From Chloroflexota bacterium (GTDB lineage Bacteria; Chloroflexota; Dehalococcoidia; Lucifugimonadales; Lucifugimonadaceae), in contig JAURLM010000150.1 of the NCBI GenBank assembly GCA_030831265.1, positions 1 to 8,260 of the forward strand: DNA of 8,260 bases. Reading direction: 5' to 3'. The stretch's first letter is position 1, and each line of letters starts with the position of its first letter. Below are positions 1 to 6,104 of this stretch, in pieces. The position numbers and the translations under genes were made by a program. The notes below the pieces were generated by a model, which ran no database searches, was not told where the DNA came from, and was given only the letters and a program-made list of their open reading frames with translations.

Positions 1-378
1 CTTGACCTTGCCGAACAGGTCAACCACCAGCACGTCGCCCTCTTTCAGGATGTCTATGACCCACGAGTTCTGGAACCCGACGCGTCCGTCCTTCTCACCC
101 TGCTTCTCGATGGAGTCATGCACATCAGGCCGACGTGGAACCCAGCGACACGTCACAGCGCGCCCCACGAGCACCTTGTCCGGGTGCAGGGCTGTCCATT
201 CGCCGGTGAACTGGAAGTTGTAGCCGTTGCGACGACAAACACCCCACGCCTCTTCGGTCGTCACCTTCTCCATCCGTTTAAGGATGTCATCCGGTACAAG
301 TGGCCGACCGCTCTCGTCGCGCTCACCCTTCCATTCGGATGTAATCGCCAGCAGGTTTTCCTTGTTCGTAAGGTGCAT
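1..378 (-). CDS. RraA-family protein (HMG/CHA-aldolase-like), C-terminus cut by window edge
   Basis: The minus-strand frame is open from an ATG at 378 to the window edge, giving 126 residues with no stop. The start has a GAGAG sequence a few bases upstream. The later part reads LVGRAVTC (70-77) and then GDVLVVDLFGKVK (114-126). This is the conserved RraA fold core, in which a G-D-V-L-V-V-D strand precedes the Gly-rich loop; the loop that normally continues toward the substrate and metal site lies outside the window. Family members include the regulator of RNase E activity and divalent-metal-dependent 4-hydroxy-4-methyl-2-oxoglutarate / 4-carboxy-4-hydroxy-2-oxoadipate aldolases, which cleave to pyruvate. 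In a catabolic operon with a sugar isomerase-like gene and a transporter, an aldolase or decarboxylase role is more likely than RNase regulation (inference). It is probably the last gene seen of the operon entering from the right; the gap to the preceding gene is 78 bp. The missing C-terminus prevents checking the metal-binding Asp. Confidence 0.8.
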   Translation of the reverse strand, partial: MHLTNKENLLAITSEWKGERDESGRPLVPDDILKRMEKVTTEEAWGVCRRNGYNFQFTGEWTALHPDKVLVGRAVTCRWVPRRPDVHDSIEKQGEKDGRVGFQNSWVIDILKEGDVLVVDLFGKVK

Positions 379-456
379 TAACTCTCTCGTTTCAGTTTTT
401 AGTCGGTTTGCTTGATCTGAGCGGCTTGTTTTACGCGGTAAATCCCGCAGAACCTT

Positions 457-1281
457 CTACCCAATCTCTTTTCGAGCACGATCCAGCGCGTCATAGCAAA
501 ATTTTGCGACGCCCCAGGGGTCGTAATCCGGTTGCCGTGACTGCTGGACACTGACTTCAGCGAACACAGGCAGGTGCTCGATTCTGTTCTTTCGCAGCGA
601 CCGCAGGAACAGCGGAATATCTATGGTGCCGTCTCCCGGCAGGCAGTATTGCACCTGCCCGTCCACCTTCTGGCCGTCCTTTATGTGAACCATGGCCGCG
701 TCCCGCGCACACAGGTCAACGCTACGGGCAACTTCCGCACCCTCAACGTAGAAATGACTGATGTCGAGGTCAATCTTCAGGTTGGGATGCCGGGTCTGCG
801 ACATCATCAACGCAGCCTTCTCCGGCGTCTCAAAGTCCGTCCCGGCGTGCGGTTCGATGGCAATTATCACCCCGTGCACCGCGGCAAGGTCAGCCAGTCG
901 CAGGAACGCATCACGAATCTGCTCTTTGCCAGATTCCCACTCAGGCGCAGAATGCCCCGCGGTGGTCGTAATCAGCACCGGTGAATCATCATAGTGAATG
1001 GCATTCGCCATCTTGAACTTTTCCAGCGTATTTGCCCTGTCACCATCCGGGGCGCAAACGTCAATGCCACCGAAAAAGACGGGTGAAGGGAAACCCAGGC
1101 TCTCTGACAATGCCTTCAGCTCCTGGCGTTCGGTCTTCCCAAACTTCGCTGGTGCAGTTGGCCACGCATCGCCCATGCAGATCTCCAGCGTCTCGTATCC
1201 GGTGTCACGGATGTGCGGAAGTGCATCGAACGGATCGACCATCGCAAGTGCGTAGGTTGAATAGCCAAGTTTGAACGTCAA
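457..1281 (-). CDS. Sugar phosphate isomerase/epimerase-like TIM-barrel protein (xylose isomerase-like / AP endonuclease 2 fold)
   Basis: A 274-residue protein if started at the TTG at 1281. It has the xylose-isomerase-like TIM-barrel pattern. The N-terminus LGYSTYAL (5-12) is the usual first strand. Likely metal and catalytic positions are Glu143 in AIEPHAG, Asp173/His176 in DLDISHF, His199 in VHIKD, and Glu242 in AEVS near the end; a PGDGTID loop lies at 215-221. These match the metal-dependent isomerase/epimerase group (hydroxypyruvate isomerase, tagatose epimerase, inosose dehydratase/isomerase). The exact substrate cannot be read from the sequence. The frame is open back to an ATG at 1398, but that extension is hydrophilic, unlike the family, and overlaps the stop of the upstream transporter gene. 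The TTG has a GGGAGGAA sequence 9 nt upstream and places the first strand at the expected distance. It lies between a transporter and an RraA-type gene on the same strand, which suggests one catabolic operon. Confidence 0.85.
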   Translation of the reverse strand: MTFKLGYSTYALAMVDPFDALPHIRDTGYETLEICMGDAWPTAPAKFGKTERQELKALSESLGFPSPVFFGGIDVCAPDGDRANTLEKFKMANAIHYDDSPVLITTTAGHSAPEWESGKEQIRDAFLRLADLAAVHGVIIAIEPHAGTDFETPEKAALMMSQTRHPNLKIDLDISHFYVEGAEVARSVDLCARDAAMVHIKDGQKVDGQVQYCLPGDGTIDIPLFLRSLRKNRIEHLPVFAEVSVQQSRQPDYDPWGVAKFCYDALDRARKEIG

Positions 1282-1290
1282 AGTGCGTGA

Positions 1291-1298
1291 TTCCTCCC
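1291..1298 (-). promoter_or_regulatory. Shine-Dalgarno site that fixes a TTG start
   Basis: GGGAGGAA on the minus strand, followed by 9 nt and then TTG at 1281. It is a near-ideal anti-16S match. Together with the family alignment (the protein should begin just before FKLGYSTYAL) it decides the start of the TIM-barrel gene against the ATG at 1398. Confidence 0.75.
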
Positions 1299-1375
1299 AG
1301 GACCTGAATCCGTGCCGGGTCAGCATACCCGCAAAAAAGGATGATGTGGGAACGCGCTGGAGTTGACTGGCACAG

Positions 1376-2251
1376 TTACTTGAAAGCCAGCACGACAAAA
1401 ATCCCGGACAGACTCAACAACGTCCCACCAAGCGCATATCGCGTCAGGCGTTCTCTAAGCACCATGGCAGCGAATATTACGGCCCACATTGGCGAGGTAT
1501 TGATGAGGACGACCACAACTCCGGGCGGCGCGTTGTCCAGTGCGAACACGAACGACAGTGAGCTAAATGCAAACAGCAGAGCGCCTACAACGAGCCGAAT
1601 AGTATTGCCCTTGTAGACGCGTGAAAGTCGCATCTTGGGCATGAACACACTTATGAGGATGAACAACACCGCAGGTACAAAATTGCGAATGGTCGCCGCA
1701 GGTAGCGGTGCTGTGTCTTCGATACCGATTGCCGTGGTAACGAATCCACCTGCCCACAACACCGACGTGATAACAGCAAGTCCGATCGCTACATAATCAC
1801 CGCGTGGCTTGTTCGCGGTGTGGTGATCGAACGATTTCCAGTTCAGCAGAATCACACCGCCAATAATGAGTGCAGCACCGCCAATGACGCCCACCTGCGG
1901 ATTGTCACCAAGGAACACCCAGCCCGTGATAACCGAAATAAGGATGAAGATGCTCTGTGTGGTGGGATAGACGCTGCTGACCCGGCCACGGGATATCGCT
2001 ATCCAGAAAACGAGTGAGCCAAGTGTGTTAATCGCCGCTCCACCGGCAAGCAGCAGCACGGAGCCCAGCGGTGCGCGCAACAGGTCGTCCATCTGTCCGA
2101 CAATGACGCCGATGCATACGAGCACCGAAAGACCTATCCACGCCTGGGCCGTAACGATATGCGCAGGGCGGACGTTCTTGCCGACACCTTTGGTGACGAC
2201 TCCGGTAAGTGCCCATACAACGGCGTTGGCGAGGGCTGCTAGCTCACCCAA
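1376..2251 (-). CDS. EamA/DMT-family transporter, ten predicted membrane segments
   Basis: A 291-residue hydrophobic protein from the TTG at 2251, made of two tandem EamA (DUF6-type) halves of about 140 residues each. The first half begins GELAALANAVVWALTGVVTK and ends near LLNWKS (136-140). A hydrophilic linker (141-151, with HH, K and R) separates it from the second half, which begins YVAIGLAVITSVLWAGGFVTT. Near the end NTSPMWAVIFAAMVLRERLT (251-270) is the characteristic 'P-x-x-x...E' helix of the drug/metabolite transporter superfamily. It acts in the inner membrane as an exporter or importer of small metabolites; the substrate cannot be told. An in-frame ATG lies at 2338, but the 29 extra residues are polar and lack family resemblance, whereas the TTG has AGGAG 5 nt upstream. 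It is first in the operon with the TIM-barrel and RraA genes; the gap to the next gene is 94 bp. Transport of the substrate or product of those enzymes is likely (inference). Confidence 0.88.
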   Translation of the reverse strand: MGELAALANAVVWALTGVVTKGVGKNVRPAHIVTAQAWIGLSVLVCIGVIVGQMDDLLRAPLGSVLLLAGGAAINTLGSLVFWIAISRGRVSSVYPTTQSIFILISVITGWVFLGDNPQVGVIGGAALIIGGVILLNWKSFDHHTANKPRGDYVAIGLAVITSVLWAGGFVTTAIGIEDTAPLPAATIRNFVPAVLFILISVFMPKMRLSRVYKGNTIRLVVGALLFAFSSLSFVFALDNAPPGVVVVLINTSPMWAVIFAAMVLRERLTRYALGGTLLSLSGIFVVLAFK

Positions 2252-2255
2252 GTGG

Positions 2256-2261
2256 TCTCCT
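2256..2261 (-). promoter_or_regulatory. Shine-Dalgarno site that fixes a TTG start
   Basis: AGGAGA on the minus strand; its AGGAG core is 5 nt from the TTG at 2251. It supports the TTG start of the EamA gene, placing the first membrane helix a few residues from the N-terminus as usual in this family. Confidence 0.65.
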
Positions 2262-2481
2262 AGAGGCAGTATCCGGCACTGGTGCTGGTGGTCTTCTGTC
2301 CGTACGCGGTATCTGGTGCTGGTCGTTGTCCCCGGCAAAACGCCTGAACGCGGCCAGCATTCTATTCCGACAGCAGTGGAGATGGCGGCACATGGACAGG
2401 CAAAAACCTATCGTCGTGCTGCCATTGGCTAAATCCGAAGCAATCCGCATTATCATCCCGTGTGCCGTGTGCGCCGCCCAC

Positions 2482-2624
2482 TGTCAACCCGAGCGCAGCC
2501 GAGGGATCTCACTTCGCGACATCCACTAACCAGCTTCACCTGAACGCCTGCTGTTAGTCGGTTGATAAGCTGACTGTCCTTGCCTCCGACGGTCAGATCC
2601 CTCCGGGTTGGTCGGGATAACACA
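2482..2624. repeat. Inverted-repeat element, copy A (MITE/REP-like)
   Basis: The left arm (2482-2509) contains CCCGAGCGCAGCCGAGGGAT. The right arm (2595-2624) begins AGATCCCTC and ends GTCGGGATAACACA. Read in reverse complement the right arm matches the left imperfectly (TGT..ATCCCGA...GAGGGATCT), so the whole is about 143 bp with roughly 28-30 bp terminal inverted repeats. A second copy lies at 3714-3834. The left arms of the two copies agree at 26 of 28 positions, and both right arms are preceded by ACGGTC. There is no coding capacity, so any movement would need a transposase in trans. The family name is unknown to me. Confidence 0.75.
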
Positions 2625-2665
2625 AGTTGGTCCGCAGAACCTCGTGCGGTTGCAGGATTCCCATA

Positions 2666-2688
2666 CGCGTTCTACCGCGTAGAATGCG
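2666..2688. promoter_or_regulatory. Near-perfect dyad, possible operator of the DHDPS-like gene
   Basis: CGCGTTCTAC, then CGC, then GTAGAATGCG: two 10-bp arms pairing at 9 of 10 positions around a 3-bp centre. It sits about 60 bp upstream of the ATG at 2750, outside repeat copy A. The right arm contains TAGAAT (2680-2685), 5 of 6 to the sigma-70 -10 consensus, so a dimeric repressor bound here could block a promoter. No clear -35 is seen 17 bp upstream. It could also form an RNA hairpin in a leader. A regulatory role is inference. Confidence 0.45.
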
Positions 2689-2749
2689 GTTCACAAGTGA
2701 CACCGTTGCCCGCCAAGAAGCTCAGCACGGTTCCTGAAGGAACAAGACA

Positions 2750-3649
2750 ATGCCAGTCCCACAGACAGACCCCATCATCGTTGCCCCTACTCCCATGCCG
2801 CTCCGAGCCGATGATTCCATCGACCATGACAAGCTGGCACGCAACACGGAACGGTGGCTCAAGACAGACCTCTCCGGCTTCGTGGTCGTCAGCTACGGCG
2901 GCGAGGAGCTGCATTTCGGCGAACCTGACAAGCTGGCCGCGGTGAAGACCGTGTCGCAGGCTCACAGGGGCGAAAAGTTCGTGATCGCCGGTATCGACAC
3001 GCCTTCACCCACCGAAGCCATTCGCCTGGCCAATCTGTACGCAGAAGCCGGCGCAGACATGGTGCGCGTGCGAATCCCCGGTGCAGCGCGCAACGGCCGT
3101 GCTGGCGGCGGCGCTATCGAATATTACGAGGAGGTCACGAAGGGCAGTCCTGTGCCAGTCGTGGTCATTCACCAGCCGCGCACAGGCCTTAACCCGGACG
3201 CAACGCCGGAAGAAGTGGGTCAGATCACCGCGCTGGATAACGTGTTTGCCTACATCATCTCGCTTAACTACCGCTGGGAGTGCCGCATTCCATCGTTCAT
3301 CGCTGATGGCGTGAAACTGTGGACGTGCAACGGAAGCATCGTGCTGCCGGGCGGCATGATGGGTGCGAACGGGGCGTGTCTGTTCTTCGGAAACTGGGGG
3401 CCACAACTGGTCAAGCGCATCCTCGAACTTTCGATGGATGGCCGGTTCGAGGAGGCGAACAAGATTCAACAGTCGATGACGCATGCCGACTTCCTGGGCA
3501 TGTCGTGGGGTGTCGCCGCGCTGAAGTCCGGGCTGAATATGCTCGGCTTTGAGGCAACCGTGCCACGCAAACCAACCGCGCCGCTGACACGGGAACAAGA
3601 AGCACAACTGCGTGAAGCGTTTATCGAATGCGGTCTGATGAAGGAGTAA
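2750..3649 (+). CDS. DHDPS/NanA-fold protein lacking the catalytic Lys and Tyr
   Basis: A 299-residue protein, the normal length for the dihydrodipicolinate synthase / N-acetylneuraminate lyase family, which normally forms a Schiff base between an active-site lysine and pyruvate or a keto acid. The ATG has GAAGGAA 7 nt upstream. Family features seen: VAPTPMPL near the N-terminus (11-18), GG-E at the third strand (50-52), a helix LANLYAEAGADMVRVRIP (93-110), QPRTGLN (142-148), and a C-terminal GRFEEANKIQQ helix followed by PTAPLTREQEAQLREA (275-290). Lined up with E. coli DapA or 5-keto-4-deoxyglucarate dehydratase, the catalytic Tyr of the YN-x-P motif is Ile140 (IHQP), the Schiff-base Lys of the 'I-K-D/E' strand is Ile169 (FAYIISLN), and the Thr-Thr before Gly-Glu is Tyr49-Gly50. 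No other lysine is near that strand. The reading frame is intact, so this is not simple decay. It may be a hydrolase or aldolase with altered chemistry, or a binding protein. It stands alone on its transcript, between two repeats. Confidence 0.8.
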   Translation: MPVPQTDPIIVAPTPMPLRADDSIDHDKLARNTERWLKTDLSGFVVVSYGGEELHFGEPDKLAAVKTVSQAHRGEKFVIAGIDTPSPTEAIRLANLYAEAGADMVRVRIPGAARNGRAGGGAIEYYEEVTKGSPVPVVVIHQPRTGLNPDATPEEVGQITALDNVFAYIISLNYRWECRIPSFIADGVKLWTCNGSIVLPGGMMGANGACLFFGNWGPQLVKRILELSMDGRFEEANKIQQSMTHADFLGMSWGVAALKSGLNMLGFEATVPRKPTAPLTREQEAQLREAFIECGLMKE

Positions 3650-3985
3650 TTCCTGCACTCAGATGTGATTGGTGTCCGCCATCCCCTCGCTTTCCACAGT
3701 GACCGCAATATCCTGTCGTCCCGAGCGCAGCCGAGGGATCTTACTTATCGCCATGTCATCCCCGGGTTTCTGCCGCACATAGACCGGCAAAATTCCCTCT
3801 TACGGTCAGATCGCTCCACAGGGTCGGGATGACAGGTTGTGGGCATGCTCGCCTTGCGCTCACGTCAGTAGCCCAACTCCACCTTTAATCAGCTTCCTTC
3901 GATAGCGCATACGCCACTTGCAGGCCATACCATTGTTGGTCTGCCCGATTCCGCTATTGCTTCGTCGTCGACTTATCGAGGTCAC
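3650..3985. other. Non-coding region holding repeat copy B and the MFS promoter region
   Basis: 336 bp without a supportable gene. The repeat copy at 3714-3834 occupies its centre. The last 150 bp must carry the promoter of the MFS gene unless it is read through from the gene upstream; I see no hexamer pair good enough to name. No U-rich hairpin terminator is apparent after the DHDPS-like gene, though the repeat itself could fold in RNA. Confidence 0.5.
3714..3834. repeat. Inverted-repeat element, copy B (MITE/REP-like)
   Basis: The left arm (3714-3741) starts TGTCGTCCCGAGCGCAGC and runs to GAGGGATCT. The right arm (3808-3834) begins AGATCGCTCC and ends GGGTCGGGATGACA. The ends TGTCGTCCCGA and TCGGGATGACA are inverted copies with one mismatch. 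It is about 121 bp, against about 143 bp for copy A; the arms are conserved while the interior differs. Direct orientation relative to copy A. No obvious target-site duplication. Confidence 0.75.
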
Positions 3986-5200
3986 ATGCGCTTCGTTCTC
4001 ACGCGCCGGTCGGGTGCGGCACTCATAGGCATCTCACTAATCGCATATTTCGGCATTGGCTTGCATGAAGGCATGCTCGGTGTCGCGTGGCCGTCGATGA
4101 GCGAAGGCTTCCATGTCACCATCCCATCGTTCGGCGTGCTGCTCGCCATCCTGACTGTTGGTTACGGCACCGGCTCCGCTTTCAGCGGCAGGCTTATCGG
4201 ACGCTTTGGGGCGGGCACTGTGCTAACCGCAAGCGCTGCAGCCGCCACGCTGGGAGTGCTCGGCTACACACTTGCTCCGAACTGGATAAGCCTGCTCGCC
4301 TGTGCGGCGTTCACGGGCTGCGGCATCGGCTCGATGGACGGCGGCATCAACTCCTACGCTGCCCTGCGGTTTAGCTCGGTTATCACCAACTGGATTCACG
4401 GCTTCTTCGCCGTAGGTGCATCCGTCGGGCCTGCGATCATGACCGCCATACTGGTCGCCGAAAGCAGCTGGCACATCGGATACCTCGTCGCGGCCGCGGT
4501 ATTCGCATCCGCAATGTTGTATTTCCTGTTCACCCGCACGCGCTGGAACCTGGACGACGATACCGATGTGCAGATTCCGAAACTCCGCCAGGCCGCAACG
4601 AAGATGTCGGACACCTTACGACTCCGCCAGGCGTGGTTCGGAATCGCCCTGTTCGCACTCTACGCTGGCGTGGAGGTAGCTGTGGGACAGTGGACCTTCA
4701 CCGTACTGACACAGAGCCGGGAAATCTCCACTGCTGCTGCAGGTTCATGGGTCACGGCGTACTACGTTGGGCTGACAGTTGGACGAATTGGAGTCGGCTC
4801 TCTGACGGGCATTTTCCAGCCAAACCGTGTGATGCGGGTATCAATTGCCGCAGGAGTGGTCGCGGCGATGCTGTTCTGGGCAGACATTGCGCCTTGGATA
4901 GGGTTCGTCGCTATCTTCACGCTGGGCCTCTGCCTTGGCCCAGTCTTCCCTTCGCTCATCTCCACGACACCTGCGCGCATTGGCCGCGCACACACGTCGA
5001 ACCTTGTCGGCTTCCAGATGACCGGGGCAGCCGCAGGCGTGGCCATCATCCCCGGTGGCTTCGGGTTGATTGCACGATTCACCGGTGTGGGGGCAATCCC
5101 AGGCGCAATCGCCCTGCTGACAGTCGCCCTGCTCATCCTATTCGTGGTGGTGGAACGCTCCGGCAGACCGAAACCTCCGGCTGGCAATCCAGTTCGCTAA
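3986..5200 (+). CDS. MFS permease resembling the fucose permease (FHS) group
   Basis: A 404-residue protein with about twelve hydrophobic segments in two halves, separated by a polar loop (about 184-215, with DLRLR-type and DDDTD acidic stretches). The ATG has GAGG about 4 nt upstream. The first half carries GLHEGMLGVAWPSM (25-38), GSAFSGRLIGRFGAG (63-77, an MFS loop 2-3 motif), and GCGIGSMDGGINSY (111-124) followed by NWIHGFFAVGASVGP (135-149). The last two resemble the 'G-x-D-x-x-x-N' and 'N-x-x-H-x-F-x-G-x-G-x-x-x-G-P' stretches of fucose:H+ and related sugar permeases. Glu28, Asp118 and Glu230 (in YAGVEVAVGQW) are membrane charges that could couple protons (inference). The second half has GRIGVGSLTG (266-275), the repeat of the loop motif. 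It is an inner-membrane importer, probably of a sugar or sugar acid given its neighbours. It converges on the SDR gene with only 37 bp between the stops. Confidence 0.88.
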   Translation: MRFVLTRRSGAALIGISLIAYFGIGLHEGMLGVAWPSMSEGFHVTIPSFGVLLAILTVGYGTGSAFSGRLIGRFGAGTVLTASAAAATLGVLGYTLAPNWISLLACAAFTGCGIGSMDGGINSYAALRFSSVITNWIHGFFAVGASVGPAIMTAILVAESSWHIGYLVAAAVFASAMLYFLFTRTRWNLDDDTDVQIPKLRQAATKMSDTLRLRQAWFGIALFALYAGVEVAVGQWTFTVLTQSREISTAAAGSWVTAYYVGLTVGRIGVGSLTGIFQPNRVMRVSIAAGVVAAMLFWADIAPWIGFVAIFTLGLCLGPVFPSLISTTPARIGRAHTSNLVGFQMTGAAAGVAIIPGGFGLIARFTGVGAIPGAIALLTVALLILFVVVERSGRPKPPAGNPVR

Positions 5201-5221
5201 CGCGTCGGGCTAACGCGTCGG
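5196..5221. repeat. 13-bp perfect tandem duplication across the MFS stop codon
   Basis: GCTAACGCGTCGG occurs twice back to back (5196-5208 and 5209-5221). The first copy contains the TAA stop of the MFS gene; the second carries another TAA just beyond. Each unit includes the palindrome ACGCGT. It looks like a replication-slippage duplication in the narrow gap between two convergent genes. Confidence 0.9.
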
Positions 5222-5237
5222 TTGGAACAACTGTCCC

Positions 5238-6020
5238 CTACTTCACTCCGTCCTGCGGCGCGTAGCCCAGCACATCCTTGGCGTGCTGGTTATCCCTGAA
5301 CAACTTCCGGTTGTCAGACGTCGCCCAGAAAATGTCGAACTTGATCTCTGGCGGAGCCTCGATGCACTTCACAGTCAACTGCTGCAAATCACGGTAGCTC
5401 GCCCAGTTCGCCTGTGCCCTGCCCGGCCCGGCCTTGTCCACCGGCCCGCAGCTGCTTATCCGCAGGTTGATTACAGACATCTCTGATGTGAGCGCGTAGT
5501 AGCGGCCCAGGTCCTCACCAAACAGCTTGGTGACGCCGTAAAGCGAAATCGGCTTCGGCTCGGAGAACTCATTGACCATCGCCCACGAATCCGGAATCGG
5601 GACGTTCTCGGTCGAGACGAGGCTCTTGTATGGCTCCACTAGCTCATAGCCGTTCGCTGTAGCGCCGGAACTGGCGAGAATCACCCGTTTCACGCCGGAC
5701 TGCTTCGCCACTTCGAGAACGTTGTAGGTCCCGACGATGTTATTGCGCAGCATAGAGTCCCAGCCTGCGTTCATGCCCTCCGCGCTACTCTGCCCGCCGT
5801 CGGCAGCAAGGTTCAGTACAACGTCGATGCCCTTCATGGCCGGGTACAGCGATTGCATATCGGCGATGTCCGCCTTGAAGACTCTCTCCGCTGGCAGCCA
5901 GTCCACTCCGCTACGGGACAACGCGCTGATCTCGTAACGTTCTTCCAGCGCGGGTCGCAATGCCCTGCCGACCACGCCGTTCAGCCCGGTGACGAGCAGT
6001 TTCAGTTTTCCTTTGGCCAT
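5238..6020 (-). CDS. NAD(P)-dependent SDR epimerase/dehydratase-family protein, uronate dehydrogenase-like
   Basis: A 260-residue extended/atypical short-chain dehydrogenase from the ATG at 6020. The Rossmann motif TGLNGVVG is at 11-18, VVLNLAA at 67-73, RVILASSGATANGYE (catalytic Ser117 or 118) at 112-126, and YGVTK with Tyr161 and Lys165 at 161-165. The C-terminal part, with LRISSCGP (187-193), NWASYRDLQQL, and ATSDNRKLFRDNQHAKDVLGY (233-253), follows the layout of bacterial uronate dehydrogenase, where an R-I-x-S-C stretch and W/F-x-D-N...LG-W/Y occur. Uronate dehydrogenase oxidises D-galacturonate/D-glucuronate to the aldarolactone with NAD+. The second strand ends in ALSRSG without the usual acidic residue, so NADP use is possible. 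The frame is open to a GTG at 6074, but the ATG gives the usual short lead before the first strand, with GGAAAG just upstream. It lies 84 bp downstream of the enolase-superfamily gene on the same strand, probably one transcript. Function as a uronate dehydrogenase is likely but not certain; other aldose dehydrogenases are possible. Confidence 0.82.
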   Translation of the reverse strand: MAKGKLKLLVTGLNGVVGRALRPALEERYEISALSRSGVDWLPAERVFKADIADMQSLYPAMKGIDVVLNLAADGGQSSAEGMNAGWDSMLRNNIVGTYNVLEVAKQSGVKRVILASSGATANGYELVEPYKSLVSTENVPIPDSWAMVNEFSEPKPISLYGVTKLFGEDLGRYYALTSEMSVINLRISSCGPVDKAGPGRAQANWASYRDLQQLTVKCIEAPPEIKFDIFWATSDNRKLFRDNQHAKDVLGYAPQDGVK

Positions 6021-6104
6021 TACTCTTTCCAGTGCTCCTCGGATTAACCCACGACTAGCGGTGAGCGTCGTCACAGGGCAATCATATGCATTCGTACGAA
6101 AAAA

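Larger units (their letters stand above)
2252..2749. other. Divergent non-coding region between the EamA operon and the DHDPS-like gene
   Basis: About 500 bp with no convincing gene on either strand; the short open frames here are arginine/proline-rich shadows without family resemblance. It must hold the promoters of two divergent units. It contains an inverted-repeat element (2482-2624) and a dyad (2666-2688). On the minus strand GATAAT (2449-2454) is a possible -10 hexamer for the EamA operon, but I see no good -35 at the right distance. Such a promoter would leave a leader of about 200 nt. Confidence 0.6.

Noticed and set aside
421..450. Short GCGG/CCGC hairpin after the TIM-barrel gene as a terminator
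   Set aside because: The stem is only about 4-5 bp, no U-run follows, and the RraA-type gene begins shortly after on the same strand, so readthrough is more likely.
1282..1398. N-terminal 39-residue extension of the TIM-barrel protein
   Set aside because: It is unlike the family and overlaps the transporter gene's stop; the TTG at 1281 has a much better ribosome site.
2482..2488. TTGACA on the minus strand (2482-2487) as the -35 of the EamA operon with GATAAT at 2449-2454
   Set aside because: The spacing is 27 bp, far from 17, and the hexamer is part of the terminal repeat arm.
2209..2529. Plus-strand open frame of 106 residues across the divergent region
   Set aside because: It overlaps the start of the EamA gene and runs through the repeat arm; composition is unlike a real protein and no ribosome site supports it.
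3005..3658. 217-residue open frame on the minus strand opposite the DHDPS-like gene
   Set aside because: It has no family resemblance, is rich in R, H and A as expected of an antisense shadow, and the plus-strand frame is clearly a real conserved protein.
4633..5265. 210-residue plus-strand frame overlapping the end of the MFS gene
   Set aside because: It is an out-of-frame reading of the MFS gene, rich in R, H, W and C, with no family pattern.
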